A stretch of DNA of 64,000 bases, taken from positions 484,501-548,500 of the forward strand of contig JARHVA010003637.1 of assembly GCA_037957365.1 (NCBI GenBank), given 5' to 3'. A program made the translations under genes and the position numbers. Positions within the stretch are counted from its first letter, which is position 1. Every line of letters begins with the position of its first letter. Under the pieces are notes generated by a model, which was not told where the DNA came from, made no database searches, and saw nothing but the letters and a program-made list of their open reading frames with translations. This DNA comes from Torreya grandis (lineage: Eukaryota; Streptophyta; Pinopsida; Cupressales; Taxaceae). This document shows, piece after piece, positions 21,435 to 36,571 of the stretch.

Positions 21435-24250
21435 TGTATGTATGTATATGTATATGTATGTATATATATATTATCCAATGTTTATTATCATCTTTAAGGA
21501 TTCCATACTATAGGGTGATATACCTCAACAGGAAAAACACCATCTACAACCAACTCAATTGAGTTTATGGTAATGAGATTATGATTGGTGAAAAAGATAT
21601 TGTTTCTAGTCATTTTATGTTTGTGATGATAATGGGGTCTTATCCAAGCATAATTAGTGTTCATTAAAGATATTAAATACTCCTAAGCATAGTAATTCTA
21701 AGTATAAGAACTCATTCTAGTGATAACTTATAACCAATAGGCATAGTTTGGTGTGTATGAAAGGATTGGTCTCCTTATGAATAGTGAAGGGGTGTATTTT
21801 TATATGGATATAATAAATTAACTCTAAAAAATTAACTCATCACACTCCACACAAAACTAAGGTTCCAATTCATTTTCTCATGGAGTCCAAGTCTAGAACA
21901 CATAGTCCTTGTTTGAGGGTAAATTTGAAGAAATTAAAGGTTTAAAGGTGTTAAAGAGGTGATCTAACCTAAAAAATTGATATGGAGGTTCCTTATGACC
22001 TATTATATCCCCCCACTTCACCCCCCCCCCTCCACATAACTTCAATTTTTAATTAAAAATAAGGGACATATCCACTATTTTATCTCAGACCTAAGGCACT
22101 CTCTATGAAAATTTAGGCAACTATTGACAACCTTAGAGAAATTAGTGTTTTTGGAACACCTACAAGTGGTTTCAAGTTCTCAAATTTGTTAAATATGAGA
22201 TTAATTACCATAAAAATATATTAATTTCATAATTAATATCTAACTAATACTATAAAAACTCACTATTCTGTTACAGACCTCATGCAATCATAATCAGTCA
22301 TGCATACAGGTACCCCACTAACTAATTTTGATAAAATCTCATCTATAGGTCTCTAAAAGTGAGATATAACTATTAAAATTGGTAAAAATTAAATTAATTA
22401 TTGGTTATAATCATATATAATCTTTTTTGGTCCACATAAATAGTGGAAATATCTTTTATTTTATCACAACCTTGTGCTTGTTTGTTGACATCCACCATTA
22501 GAGCTCAGAAGGTTTTTGAAAAGTACAAGTATGATAGAGGCTCTTTTAAATTTATTATAGGTTTTAAAGGTATTTTAATGTTTTTAAAATTATTAATACA
22601 CACTATTATATCATACACACTCTTAGTTTCATACAAGGATGCCCTTGAGGGCTACCTAAACGATGCAAAACATAGACATGTGTACATAAGTTTGAATCTT
22701 TTGCTTGTTTCAAAATATTTTTGAAGTATAATATGATTTGTGGATTTTTTAAAGATATTTTTAAGGTACTTTAAATAAAATAAAGACAATTTAAAAGTCT
22801 TATTGGTCTCTCAAGAGCTAATTCAAACTTTTCAAGTCTTGACACCCAGTTCGGGCCCCTTCTTCAAATGCTCATATGTTTCACCCATAAGGAGTTGGTT
22901 AAAATGAATTTATAATGTTTTTATTAACCTTATGTAATTTAAATAAATTATGTATTGAGTTTGGTTAATAGGGTGAGGTTTAGGAATTATCATTAAGACT
23001 ATAAGTAGGTAAAAAATGCATGCAGAGCCCCACAAGCAAATTTTTTTATGTATCTTTGAACATATTTTGCATGGGAACCTAATATTATCAAGAATGTTTA
23101 AGGGGTATATAGGATAAATAATAATTTAAATAAGTTACATAATTGAGGTATATATTTTATGAATTATCTTTAAGAAGGTAAGCTTATCTAAGCTGTCAAA
23201 GACCTTATTTTGACCAGTTTTGAGTTTTCGAACTCATATGCCCATGAAATGACCTAAAATCACTTTAAAAACACCTATATATAGATTACTCTATAAATAT
23301 CATGCTTGATATATATTTTAGAATATAGTGGCACATGTAGGTGCCTAGGAGGCCCAAAATGGCCTCATAATGCCTATTTTTATAGGTCTTCAGAGAGAGA
23401 AATGGTACAAATGCATGGAAGAGGCCTAATGGAAGTTAAATCACCAATAAATGGCACTTGGAGCTATTAAAAGAGTATTATAGGGTAAATTAATAAGATA
23501 AAAGGAGAAAACCCCAAGTTTTCTAATAATTTGTGAATGATTGTAGGTTTAATGGAGATTTCCACCATTATTGCAAGTCTTGAAGGTGGCCTAAATCTTA
23601 TTTTTATTCCTCATAGGATTTATATGGATGTATCAAAGTAATATACATGTCCAAAAGTGGCTCTCATGGTGATAAATGGCCTTGGAATTAGGTTCTATAA
23701 TAACTAGTTGAAGGTGGCTCAAGATTGAAGACCTCCATCAATGGTGTCCAAGTGATTTGTAGGTTTTATGGAGTCTTTTAAAAGTTTGAGGAGAAAATAT
23801 GAGTTGAGAACAAAATAAAACATCAAAAAGTAAACACTCAAGGTTAACCTTCAAGGTTAGTTACAAGCATCAAATGTTAGGATCACTAACCATGTTTCAA
23901 ATTAACTTATATAATCTAAGTAGAATGGGGTGTAGAAGTGAAGTGGAGGAGTTTGGGGAGTTGAAAAGAAACTTTGAGCATTAAATGAGGCTTATGAATA
24001 TTTGATGACTTTTCTCAAAGTTAGTGGAGTGTGACATCATCTTCCTCAAATATTTTTTTCTTCTAGTGCCTTTTTAGGGCAATGGGAGAGCTTGAAGACC
24101 CTTTTAACATTTGGAGGTTAATTTGATAAGAGAGGATCAATTATTAAGTAATATGAATGTTGTTGAGACTCTAAGGAAAGTGGTTAAGTGACATTTATTG
24201 AATTATGAGATCTTTCTTCTCCTCTATCTTCCTTTTTCTTCCCCATTTAT
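20576..24250. other. AT-rich stretch without recognisable genes
   Basis: No protein domain is recognised. Only simple repeats (next entry), a C-rich run at 22,019-22,033 and weakly repeated AT-rich segments near 22,900-23,200 were noticed. A 93-residue open stretch at 22,443-22,724 on the plus strand has no recognisable motif and is probably chance. Confidence 0.5.
21375..21472. repeat. Compound microsatellite (CT)n(TA)n(TGTA)n
   Basis: Runs of TC, then TA, then about ten TATG/TGTA units, ending in TA. This is slippage-prone simple sequence; no function is implied. Confidence 0.92.
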
Positions 24251-24335
24251 AGTAGATACTCTGATTTGACAAGGCAAAATCCTATCAAAATTTGTAAAAA
24301 AAACCTTGTTAAGTAATAAAAAACACTCATTTTAC
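24230..24335 (+). promoter_or_regulatory. Possible LTR R-region remnant
   Basis: The block around 24,268-24,330 (GACAAGGCAAAATCCTATCA, then CCTTG, then AATAAA) resembles the segment around 38,110-38,150 in the 36-43 kb element, where a TATA box is followed within about 80 nt by AATAAA. A weak TATA-like TTATAG lies at 24,248. No partner LTR was identified, so this is only suggestive of an old related LTR between about 23.4 and 24.9 kb. Confidence 0.3.
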
Positions 24336-24899
24336 CTATCTCTTGCTTACATCTAGTGCTCTAGTTAGTTTGTGCATGATTGATTTGTAGAGAGGTGTTC
24401 TTCCTTGGTAATTGTCCTTTATTGCCATTTTGTAGGTATTTCACCATTTTTATATGTCTAAACCTGTGCATTTATAGTAATTAATAAATGTATAGTGTGA
24501 GTTTGATACTCTTACATTATTCATATTTTATCTAATGAGCCTAGTTTTAGAAATATTGATGCTAAATGACCAGTTTAAGAGATTATGTGAGTGAGGGTTA
24601 TCTTTCAGCTACCTTAGTGTTAGTTTCATGAAATTTGGAGTGTCTTTAAGTTTATTTCATCACCTTATTTGTATTTGTATTTATAATTTATAATCCTTAT
24701 ATCCCTTTTTCAAGTAGAATCAGTAGTTTAGGTGAGCTGCCAAGAGGAACCAATCACCTCTAGAGGTTTAACCCCAATCACAAGATACCCAAAACCTGGG
24801 GTTGATCCCATTTTGTATCTAAGAGTGAGAGAGCTTCAAAAAATCTCTAATAAGGGTGAAAATTTGTGCTACAAGAGATACCTTTCAATAATATATCAC

Positions 24900-27800
24900 T
24901 TATAAATATTTTAACTTCTAGAGCTAGATGTATCACAACTATGGGAAGAAACCACATACCTACAAATCTAACTCACTAACGCATGTCAAATAATTGATAA
25001 CACTTTCCATATGTTTGTCATTCATGTCTTGGGTGAACAAGTGATGTCTAAATATAATTAGTTTTCATATATCTTATCTCAAATAACAAAATATTGTCCC
25101 ACTACATAGAATTTACAATAGCTTCACATATAGGGTCAGGACATTAAGGTAGATATAGAGGTAATTTTTGAGTTATTGGAGTAATATGAACATGTATTAT
25201 GTATGACTACACTCTAAACTTAAAATATAGCATGAGACATACTTGAATGGAAATAATAGTTAAAAACTTCATGATATGAGTCAAAATTAAAGTTCAATAA
25301 GGTGTGAAAGGCTAAAGTAGTGATGGAGGATCAATTGTATAGCTATAACACATTGGGCATCACACTCAAGCAGTCACTTGAATCATGAGATTATGTCATA
25401 CATAAGATATAAATGTTAAAAAGTGAGATTCTATTCAACAAAATTATTGGCATTCAAATGCATAGACATGAAAATAACTTGGAAGATATATCTTAAGAAA
25501 TATAAAACAAAGTGTCAAACACTAGGTGACTCCTCAACATCATAGAAGAAGATGATATTCATAATTTGATGGTGTGATAAATCTATTGTGCATAATGATT
25601 AGTATGGTGTGTTAATTTATCACTGAATGTAAATTTTTCAAAAAGGACTTGTCATATTTGATATATTTATCACATACATCATCTAGGATCCCAATTTCAT
25701 CCCTCTAAACTAGATCCAATAGGAGATTCATTAGAAAAAGATGGTGATAACTTCATAGCCAAGGATCCAATCACATCAACCAATACCAACACAAGATGAT
25801 TCACTTTTAAATTCCTCAAAATTAAATTAAGAATAATAATCTTTATATAATCCTCTAGTAATTTAAACATAGTGTATGCCACAAACTTATTTATAGGTAT
25901 TGCACACACTTCATGTTTTAAATTTCTATGGATTTTCTAGTAGAAAGGATTGAAAAACTATGAATAGAGCCAAGATGTTTAAAAACCCATAAAGTGTGGC
26001 CACTTGGTTATGCCATTATATTTAAAACCTAAAATGGTATTATATTGGTATGTTACTTACTTTAAAACATGAAAATCTAGCTAAGTAGTGTGCAAGAGGT
26101 AAAAACTATTAAATGACACCTTGAGTAATAACTATGAATAATGTTTTTAATCCAATATTTTTAATCAAGAAAATCAATCAAATATAATATGTAACACACT
26201 TACCATGACTTTTTCTTAGAATGAGACAAATATTTATGTTTGTAAAACTATTGGTATTATAATAAGACTAGAATTCATAATATATAGTTGTATGACAAGT
26301 GTGTATTTCACATTGTTTTGTATGTAGAATATTCTATTTGTTTGTATGTGAATCTAATTATATATAAAAAGTATTAAGAATGTGAAGATTCTTATATATT
26401 TTATTAAACCATTGGAATGTGAAGCAATAAAGTCTTTGGAAATATCTATAAATACTACTCATTTGTACTAAAAAGGGTTCCAAAATATTAAGATCAATAT
26501 AGAGATTCAGAAATGGCTTTCCTTAATATTTCCTTGTGTTCCTTATGTCAATATGTTATGAGTTATTGTAATTGGTTTTTTGTGGAAATAGTTACTTTTT
26601 TTGCATTGATTATATCTATGAATCATGATTTTTTCATGTCATGCTTCTATTAATATAAACTTTCTACTCAAGTTATTCTTATATTTTTCTATATTACTCT
26701 TCACACAACTATCCCATATTAGCATGTTATGATGGGTTTTCCAAGAACCTATGATAACATATGTGTGTCATTTCACCTTGATTTTGTGCTATATTACATC
26801 ATTTATATGTGGCATTTTTTCCTATATGTGACAATTAATGCTTGAGTTTTTTAATCTTGTTGACACTAAGGGGTGCCATGATCTATATCATTCATTATTA
26901 CTACATAGTTTTATTTAGAGATACTTATACTAAATTATTTAATGATAAACCTATCTATACATGAAAATTATATTTCTAAAATTACATATGTCACATACAA
27001 GACTTGATTGATACATACATTACGATGATAACATATTCTCCACATGATCATATGATATTACCTGATGCAATATTTGTAAATGAAATGATATAGTTCACTC
27101 TCATTTTGAGATGAGTGACTTGTAGGATACATCCCTCATCTTAAAGGGTGGAATTATAGTGGTATTGTCATAGAGATAGAATCCTCCATGAACAGAAATT
27201 AGAATAGAGTATATGTTCATTTATTTTATAGATTTAGATGGTTTAAATATTTGATTGGTTTATATTAATGATAGATATTGGCATATTGATATATAGTACA
27301 GGGGCATATTTTATGCATATGAATTCAATTTATAGACACATAATCATAGATGCATACTAACTAGGGTGCATATGCATGGGAATATGCATAATAATTTGTA
27401 GGAACATAATTACAAGCTTTTATGTATATATACATTTGGGATGAAAGTTCTCAAAATCATCATATAAATTGAGGGGTCATGATACTAGTTCATGCACATA
27501 CACACAACAACATAATTTATAGTTAATTGAAAATGGTTATAATTCCACTTCACACGTATTAAACCTATAAACATGATGGGGGTATGAACATTATTCATTC
27601 CTTTATGTTAATTATTTATTTTTTAAATGGATTGAACTTGATTAAACTAGATCAAAACATTAAATCTGAATATGTATAAACCATCTATAGTGGTTGATTC
27701 ATTTTTAGTGAACCTTTATTAATCAATTCTCTCATTTACTTGTGTAGTGTTTTATTCCTGAGTTGAGCCTAGCTGCATTAGTCTCTCTATATTTTTAATT

Positions 27801-30500
27801 TGTATTTATTTGGGTTAATATATTATGTAATACTCCCCATATTCATTAGGTTTGTGTCATATTTCCTTCCCAACTCGATATCCTACATATTTATACAAAT
27901 TTTGGGAATGATCATCCCCTACTCTCTAATGTTTAAATGAGGAAGCATCATCTCCAATAAAATAATAAGACAACATGTATTTCACTAAAACACAAATGTA
28001 ATCTAACCCTTTCTCTTTCAATTTTCAATTTCATATTTCACATATGGACATTGACTACTTCATTCTCATTATAGGTTTGCATAGATCAAAGTTGTACACA
28101 ATGGATCCATCTTGTATAATGTAAATTATGTTTGACACACTCAAATATATTTTATCATTTTACTATAGTAATTATATTATTATAATAAATGTGGAGAATT
28201 TTAAGATATTAAAATAGGATCTTTAGTAATTAATAAAGACAAGTTGACACTCATTTACCATACATGACTTGAGAATATAAATAAGTTATTAATCCATCAC
28301 CTTCTCAAAATTACTTGTTATCTTATTAGTTAACCCTTTTATTATAATATTATACACTTATAGTGACCTTAATATCTATTTCAAACATATTAAATATATT
28401 GTATAGACATATACAGACTCTCAAAGTAGTCCACTCATACATGGGTCAGTTTTGATAGTTATGATATTAATCTTAAATTGATAATGATATGAAATGGTCA
28501 AAACCAAGATACTTCCAATAATGTATATTTTATAAAATAAAACCCATCCCTATGGTCATAATATAGTCATATCATGTTGGTGGTATGAGGAATTATTTAA
28601 ATCAAAGTCCTATTTAAAAGTAATTGGCACTTATCTGTGATACATATATACACTATTGTACATATAAAATAGTTCATATTATTCCCAATTTTAATTACTA
28701 TCACTAGAGGTAGTCATTATCCAATTATGAAAAACTCAAATTCTAGGTCAAAATAATCATTTTAAAGTACCAAATATAATCATTAGATCCATACACATCC
28801 AAAGAGCATAATTTCAAAATTACACTAGGTGGGAGAACTACTTGTGGATAGATTTCCATCCTTGAAGTATTGGATATGTATGAAGTGTCCAATCATCAGA
28901 TGGAGGTGATTGGGGTCAGATCTACCCATTACACTTCTTAATTTTTTGTAATCTTTAGCCCTCACAAGAATATATATGGTTTCAAGGTAAATCAAGATTT
29001 TTTTTGTATATGCATGTCATTAGGGTTCATGATCACAAACACAGATAAAGAAAAGATAGTCACAAGTGACCATGTAGGAAATGTGTCATAATTTTTCATA
29101 GGTTATTACCAACAAAAACATTAATATTGATTGATAATACTAACCTTATTCCATAGAATCAATCAAATGTAGGCAACAAATTAGTTCTTGAAACAAGTGA
29201 ATCAGAGGAGTGATTATCCCTAATTTTAACTTATAAAACATAGACATAAATAATCAAAAATTAAATCTACATATCATGATCTCTTTAGTACTTTTAATAT
29301 TTATAATGTGCCCTTATCAAATCACAATAGCTAGTTTTTAGGAATTTAAATTTATATGTATGCCTAAATGCTAGATCTATTGATCTAAATTATTTTCAAA
29401 GTTCTATTTTAAGTAGATTAATCTTCATCCATTAATCTAAATTAGGGTAAAACATACAATAAAACCCATTTTAAGGTGAGGGATGAATAAACTTGCATAT
29501 TCAATCACTCATCTCAAAATAAATAGTTAACTGCATCATAGGTTAGGAAAATAATATAGGAAAAGCATCATTATCCTAAATTATATGTAATGAATATGAA
29601 AATAGCTCATACCATTGTAATATTTGTATAATTACATAACATTATGAATAAATTGACATATATTCATTCCCAAAAGTATAAATTAAAGTGAAAATATAGC
29701 TTAAGAAAGATAATGTCATATCAAACCCAATATAAAAAGTTATAATTCACCCTAAGGAAAAATAACATGGGAATAATTAGTATGTCCCAAATGTGAAGAA
29801 TGTGACCCTATCTAGACCGAATATAGCAATCATAACAAGTAAAAATAAAAATATTCCCCATAAATGGTACTGAATGTATAAGTCATAAGCAGGTCATTAT
29901 GAGGTATAGGAAGGATAATCCTCAATTAATGCTTGACATAAAAGGTTATAAAGATGGTTAGTTCTTGGTATGAGAATATTTATTAGGATGATCTCTAAAT
30001 TAATACCTAGAAGGGTGAATACCAATGTATATAAAGACCAATTAAATATGTTTAAATTCATTCATATGTGACCATAAGAGTGTATTATATAAATATATAG
30101 TCATATAGGCTTAATAGATGTATCTATCCTTTGATTAGGATGATGTATTAAGAGTGGGGAACTACATACCCATCCAGATCATAGAGGTAAAGATAATCTT
30201 GTGTAGATGAAGATAACAATATGTTATAAATAACTATATGATAAGGTGCATATGTGGATGCATCCTTTAATGATGATTTTAAATGCACATAGAACAATTA
30301 AATGCCCCTCATGCATGAAACTAATAAATAGTATCAATTTATGGCCATGAATTTAAAATGTATGATAATTTATCATGTAATCATATATGTATAATAATTA
30401 ATTGAATAAAAAATAGACCCATAATATGTAAGTGTGTGACATAATCCATATGTAGGATATTTTAATAAGGAACATGTGTGGGTGTGATTCCCCACAAGTA
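24900..30500. other. AT-rich stretch without recognisable genes
   Basis: I see no supportable gene or domain on either strand. At 26,446-26,460 a CTATAAATACTAC promoter-like box followed by a GGTTCCAAAATATTAAGATC stretch has the look of a copia LTR R region. At 27,826 TGTAATACTCCCC resembles the start of the 56-kb LTR family. Neither has a partner. Very old, fragmented LTRs are the likeliest content. Confidence 0.4.
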
Positions 30501-32530
30501 TATTATATGAATATATTATTAATAATACTCATGTATGAGTATTTGTATCACTAAAAACATTAACCCATGAGTTAAAGGCTATCACACACACTATAACATG
30601 GCTCTTCTATGCCTAGAGCCTTAGACTTGCACATCAAAGAGAGATTCAATGTCTCAATGTAATAATAGGATCATCCCCTAAGGTGTGGGACTATTTCACT
30701 CTTTGGGATGAAATTATAGAGTAGGTCAAATTCCCTCTATTCTAGATGCACCTAGTTTAGTACCAACATGTAGACCTACAAATAGTAGACTAAAATCTAC
30801 CACTAGTGTTATACCTAAACTAGATAAAGGGGAAAAGGGAGAGAAAATATAAGAGGTTTTTTTGAATGTAAAAGGTGATTCACCAAGAATAGAGTGAGAA
30901 CATCACCAACTTAATGACATAATAATACTAACAAACTAGATAATAGATCTTCAAACTAGGTGCACTACATAAGTGTTTTGTATGGAGGTAAGGGAAAATA
31001 ACACAATGTTAGGAGGGATGAAAAATAATACATAGATAATGAATATGAAAACCCATGTATACACAACATTAGACTTTTATATACTTTTATTTATGTGTAT
31101 AGGTGTTAAGGGAGGATGACAATGAGAGGGATGAACATCCACATACAAGGATCAACAACCATGAATGCACATAAAATACATTACATGAAGAAAAGTAAAT
31201 TATTTATTACTAATCTTAAGGTATAAGGAAATATTACATACTTGATTAGGTAGATATTTTTTATACTAGGAGAGGGATCTTAGAGTGAAAATTTAATTAG
31301 TGTTATGATGCTTAGAAATGTTGACCATTTTATAATAAAAATTAGGGTTTATATAGCATCAAATAAGGCCCTACATAATTAATTCACCATTAGAGGTGGT
31401 ATATATGAAATTTAAATCAAAAATGGTATCCAAAACCCAAGGATACAAGCCATAGTTATTTAACTTATATCTGATGATTTGATCATAGAAGTAGTTGGAA
31501 TGTCATTCTTGGATCTTTAGGTAGCTTGTATGTTTATCAATGAAGGAATATAGAAATTTTTAGTCAGATGGGATGTGCATGAAAGATATAACACTATAAT
31601 ATCTTATTTACATTTAATTATGTTTTAACTTTGTTCCATATATGTCCAATTGAGCTCAACTATCATCCTTATTTATTGCAATCACCTGTCAATCCACCTA
31701 GACCTACTTGTATAAAATCTATGTAGGCTTTGCTTGGATCTCACTTTATCATCTTTATGTACATAATAGTGGTTAGAATGAAATCCTATATTTTTTGTAT
31801 TAGGTGAATATTTAATAATGTGCATTGATTTCTCTATATATGGGAGTGCACACCAAAGCTTGTGCATATAGGAGTGCACACTGAAGGTTATGTAAATGTG
31901 AGTGTATGCTGAAGGTTACATAGTGAATTAGTTTTTAAATAAAGATATGAATTTTTGAAGGGTGATGAGGGTGATCTTATGTGTAAATAGAAAATTCCAA
32001 AAATATTACTATTTTTAGTCTCTTTTGATGGTCTTCATAATTTGTGCCTTTATTTAGAACTTGTATTGGTCTACAAAGACAATGGTGCATAACTTAGATT
32101 GCAATCTACATTTTATAAGGGTGTAGATGTGAAAATTTGAGACTTGGCACATGAATTAATTATTTGAGTGTGAGGAATTATTTGAATAATAGAGAATAAT
32201 AATATTGAATATCTAAAACATCTTATTCATGATTTATAACTATTTCATGCCCACTTCTCTCTTTCACTACTTGAAGTTAGGAGACCCACATACCCTGACA
32301 TGTACACCATGTTGGTGAAATGAAGGATATTTGTATGGGTTACAAATTATAAATTCATCATAATCACAATAAACACTAGGTTTAGGTGTTAACCTATGCT
32401 TATTATTCATTTTAGGCATGGATGGGAAGTATTTGCATGTAAACTTGTTTTTAAAGAACTCGACACTACATAAGTACACAACCTCTTGTGTGGTCCTTAT
32501 GAGGTCAACACTCACTAGGGATGAATCAAA
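30500..32530. repeat. R1, copy of a roughly 2-kb repeat
   Basis: Similar along most of its length to R2 (32,760-34,925) and R3 (45,085-47,215). Shared landmarks in order: GACTTGCACATCAAAGAG (30,627), ACACAACATTAG and CAATGAGAGGGATGAACATC (31,060-31,140), AATCCACCTAGACCTACTTG (31,690) with CTTTGCTTGGATCTCAC (31,727), and ACACAACCTCTTGTGTGGTC (32,476). R1 is followed within about 250 bp by R2 in the same orientation. It could be a solo LTR or part of a tandem. Edges are fuzzy. Confidence 0.7.
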
Positions 32531-32759
32531 GAGTTAATAGGTATCATTACCCCATAAGAATATTTATGTCATGTACATAAATGTGTAATATAAAATCATA
32601 TAAGTATAAAGTACATGTAGACACCTAAATTTGGCACAAGGCCTTATTCCTAGTGTCTTATCCCTAATTATCAATTTTTGACATAATTGATTATATTTTC
32701 ATATTTAAAATACCTATCCAACCATAAATTAGTATCCATTTGACCCTTAATCCTTAAAT

Positions 32760-34925
32760 TAATTGTTTTAATTTGAAATATTCACCCATGTATGAAAGTC
32801 TCTTATGCACACTAGCATGCAACACTTCCACACCTATCACCCAAGACTTGCACATCAAAGAGTGATTCAATGTCTCATTGTAATAATGGGATTATCCATT
32901 GAGGTATGATAATATTGTGCTACTTGTGATGAAAATTTGTATTAGGTTGGATTCCTTTTATTCTAAATTCACCTAGTTTAGGACCAACACACAAACTTAC
33001 AAAGAGTAGAATGACATATACTTATATCACTAAAATATACTTATATCACTAAAATCAAAATTAATAAGGGGAAAAAGGGAGAGAAAAGGTAAGAGGGTTT
33101 ATATAATTTAAAATGGGATACACAAATAATAGAGTGATCACCTCACCCACTTAATGACACAATAAAACTAACACCTTAGATACAAAATATTCAAACTTAG
33201 CATAATGCATAAGTGTTATACATGGAGGTAAGGGAACACAACACAAATTTAGGAGGGGAAAAATTAGTCCACAAGTAATTACTATACATACCTATATATA
33301 AACAACATATGACGTATAGATAATTTTGGTTATATGTAGAGGTGCAAAGGGAGGACAACAATGAGAGGGAAAAACATCCATAGATAAGGATCAATAACCA
33401 TGAATCCATATAGAACACAAAGGATGAAGATAAGTACCTCAACTATTATTAATATTTAGGTGTAAGGCAATATTAAAAACCCAAATGGGTGGATATTTGT
33501 TATAACAAGGAGAGGTATCTTGGAAGGAAAATATTAGTAGCATTATGATGCCTAAAAATGTCAACCATTTTACAAAAAAAATTAGGTTTCATATAGCACT
33601 AGGCAAGGCCCTACATAATCAATTCACTATTGGAGGTGGTAGATAGGAAATTGAATAAAAAATTGATCCTAGAGACAAAGGTTGATTAATATCATCAAAT
33701 TATTCATAATACTTTCTAAAATCCATGATTATTTAACCTAGATCTAATAATTTGATCATATAAGTAGTTGAAAGGTTACTCATGGGTCCACATGTGCATC
33801 AAAGAAAGAAGGGAATTTATGAAACTAGGGGAGGCATGTCTCCATGATTCTAAATATTTGATAGCTTCCTTTAAATTCAATTTTATTTGGATTTTTCTCC
33901 TTAAATGTCAAATTAGAATCAACAACCACCTTTGTTCATAAATGCCACCTGGAAATCCACCTACGCTTGCACAAAAGCTATGCAAAATTTTCTTGGATAT
34001 CACTATGTCATTTTTGTGTAAATGATATGGATTAGTATGCAGTCCTTTATTTGAAAAACATGTGTGAACTACATGGTACACATTCATTTGACTTGGATAT
34101 ATCTTGTGCCCAGGTGTGTATGGGAGTCCTTAAAGAGTGGTAAGTATGTGGAAGAGATGGCATGTAATTTAGACTTATGCTTCTGAGTAATGAAGTTGTA
34201 GGTACAATTATATATGTTTATGTGTAGGAATTATTCATTTGAGTGTGATAACCCTCCTTGAGGAATTCATTAGTAAATGTATACTTGGGGTGCATATTTG
34301 TGAATTGAATTTATGCCATTGTTGTGCAATGTAACTATGAGCTTGTGAAGGGCACAAACGTTTCTCTCTTGTAAAAACATGCAAGGGTTTTATCCCATTG
34401 TGATTAATGTCTTTTGGTGTCCTTCACAAGTCTATTCCTTTCTTTTGGAACTTGTAATGGTCCATAAAGTAGGTGGTTCATAGCTTAGATCATAGTCTAT
34501 TTTTTATAAGGGTGTAGATGTGAAACCCTACGATTCAACATGGGACTTCACCATTGAATCTCATGGATGGTTTTAAATAAGAGTGCATAATAATACTAAA
34601 TATCTTAAGAATGTTATTCAAGATTTATAACTACATTCTATGCACTTTTCCATTTTACTACTTGAGGTTTAGAATACATGCATATTCTAATTCGAATGTC
34701 ATGTTAGTTTGATGAATGATATTTGCATGGGGCATGTGGTGGAACTCTTCATAGGCATAGATAAAATTTTAGTAGATATTCAAACCTAAAATGACTATTA
34801 AGAATAGGTATAGATGGTAAACATCTATGTGAAGGCTTAAATTTAAGTAACACAATACTATGCAAGTGCACAACCTCTTGTGTAGTCTTTATGAGCTTCA
34901 CACTTGTCAAAGGTGATTTGGAGAA
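32760..34925. repeat. R2, candidate LTR of an older element
   Basis: Second copy of the 2-kb repeat. It shares CCTATATATAAA (near 33,288-33,300) with R3 (near 45,585-45,596), a TATA-like box on the plus strand, and ends with GTGCACAACCTCTTGTGT near 34,866. R2 and R3 lie in the same orientation and bracket an interior of about 2.6 kb once the 7.6-kb insertion is subtracted, which is why I propose them as paired LTRs. No clear TG...CA ends, primer site or target duplication was found. Confidence 0.5.
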
Positions 34926-36189
34926 TCAAAACTTTTGGCAACCTATATGGTCCACTTGTCTGCTAAACATGAATCTATTATCCTTGAATCAATCCACTGG
35001 GCATGGATTCATCTGCAATCACTTGATCCTATTTAAATTTATTGTGACTAGGCACAAGAATCCCAATGGATCCTAGAAATAACTAAGATAATTTCTACAA
35101 GGGTAATCAAAGAAAAGAACTATGCCAAATGGTTATTAGAGAAAAGATAAATGAAAACTAACATAATTGTATGCAAGAACTTAGAGGAAATGAAACTAAT
35201 CTAAATAATAACATGTTCATGTGACAATTAATGAAATTAAAGTATATAATATATGAAAAGTATAAATGTGGGCCTTAGAACACTTAGGTTGAATAAAAAT
35301 CATCTTAGATATCCTTTTTGAGTATAAGCATGTTGATATATGATGGGTGTAGGTGAGTGGGAGTTTATTTTCCATGAAAGGGGTACACTCTAGTTTCTTT
35401 TAAAATAAGTTTGAGGAGGGTAGTCTAACCAGGATCCCTTTCAATGAATGGCTTTAACCAATAGTGTGTAGGCTTCTCACTTAGGTGGAAAATGTATATA
35501 AAACTAAGCTAGTCCCTTTAAAAATTTTACATGCCTAGTTGTGTTATTTATTCATGTGAAACCTTCTAAAAGTTTAGGAGGGTATTTCCTCATGCTTAGG
35601 AAGCTCATGAACTTAGTGAAATAACATTTATTATCCCCCATGTGCATTGTCTCATTGGGACATACTTATTTTTCTATTATGACTTCATTTGTGCTTGCAT
35701 CTAATTATTCCCTCAAATCATTGTGTAGGTCTCTATCACTAAGTGTCTAATTATGAATATTTGATTTAATTATAGCCTCAAATTTGGGTTGCTCCTATGC
35801 ACTTCATATATGATAGAACTTAGTGAAAATAAGAAACTAATTTAATGACCTTGCCTTGTATCTTGCTAACTACTAGTTTAATTTAGGATTCAAAATATTT
35901 GACCACTAAATTGAATTAATACCACAGGACTACATGCCCCTCCTTTAATTTGGATAAGCTAGTCATGAAAGTTTCTTCTTTTACTATGGGTGATATACCA
36001 CTAAAATACTTGAACTCCTCAATGAGGTTGAAGCACCACTATCATTTCTTGTTATACTTCTAAAGACTCATGAGATAATCCTAGGCAATGCCATCCTTTC
36101 ATAGATAATGGATGGTTAGGATCAATCCCTCCACATGATCTCCTAGGCCAAACCCATATCATTCCCCTACCTAATCATCAAATGGGTAG
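34926..36189 (-). pseudogene. Older element interior, part 1 (gag-like scrap)
   Basis: The minus-strand translation includes IEEFKYFSGISPIVKEETFM and SLSKLKEGHVVLWY (near 35,930-36,035), a pattern reminiscent of retroelement gag (a helical segment ending before a Trp). It is degraded, and the call rests on pattern and context only. The stretch ends at the 36,190 insertion and its continuation lies beyond 43,784. A plus-strand open stretch at 34,891-35,076 is not convincing. Confidence 0.35.
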
Positions 36190-36571
36190 TGTTGACCATT
36201 TTGGTCCTACATGCCAAAATAAGTCTCCTTCCTTCCCTACCACTCTGAACCTCAGTCTAGTCGTGCACCCACCTTCTATAAAATCTCCTTTTCTTTGCAA
36301 TAAGTCCTATTCTTATAGAACATTGAAAAATCTAAGGCCCTATAGGGTCGGTTCAGTATGGATTTTTTCACTTTGATAAAATGCCTTAGACAAATAAGAG
36401 TCTCTTACAAAGATTTGAAGGTTAAACAACCCTTGCAGAGGGTAAATGATGAGCAAGATGGGCCATTGCAAAAGATATGTAAGGTAACTTTGGACTTGAT
36501 TTACCCTTATGGAGGGTAGCTGGTCAAAAGGCTAAAAGGTGAGTTCCTTTGAGAAGAAAGACCAAGGCAAA

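Noticed and set aside
22443..22724. 93-residue plus-strand open stretch
   Set aside because: It has no motif, no promoter or intron signal that I can see, and a length possible by chance in a 64-kb window.
20576..30500. A host gene hidden in the large unassigned stretch
   Set aside because: I looked for conserved domains and for chains of short exons with GT-AG borders and found none that I could support.
30500..34925. R1 and R2 as LTRs of one element
   Set aside because: Only about 250 bp separates them, too little for an interior. R2 and R3 pair better, and R1 is left unpaired.
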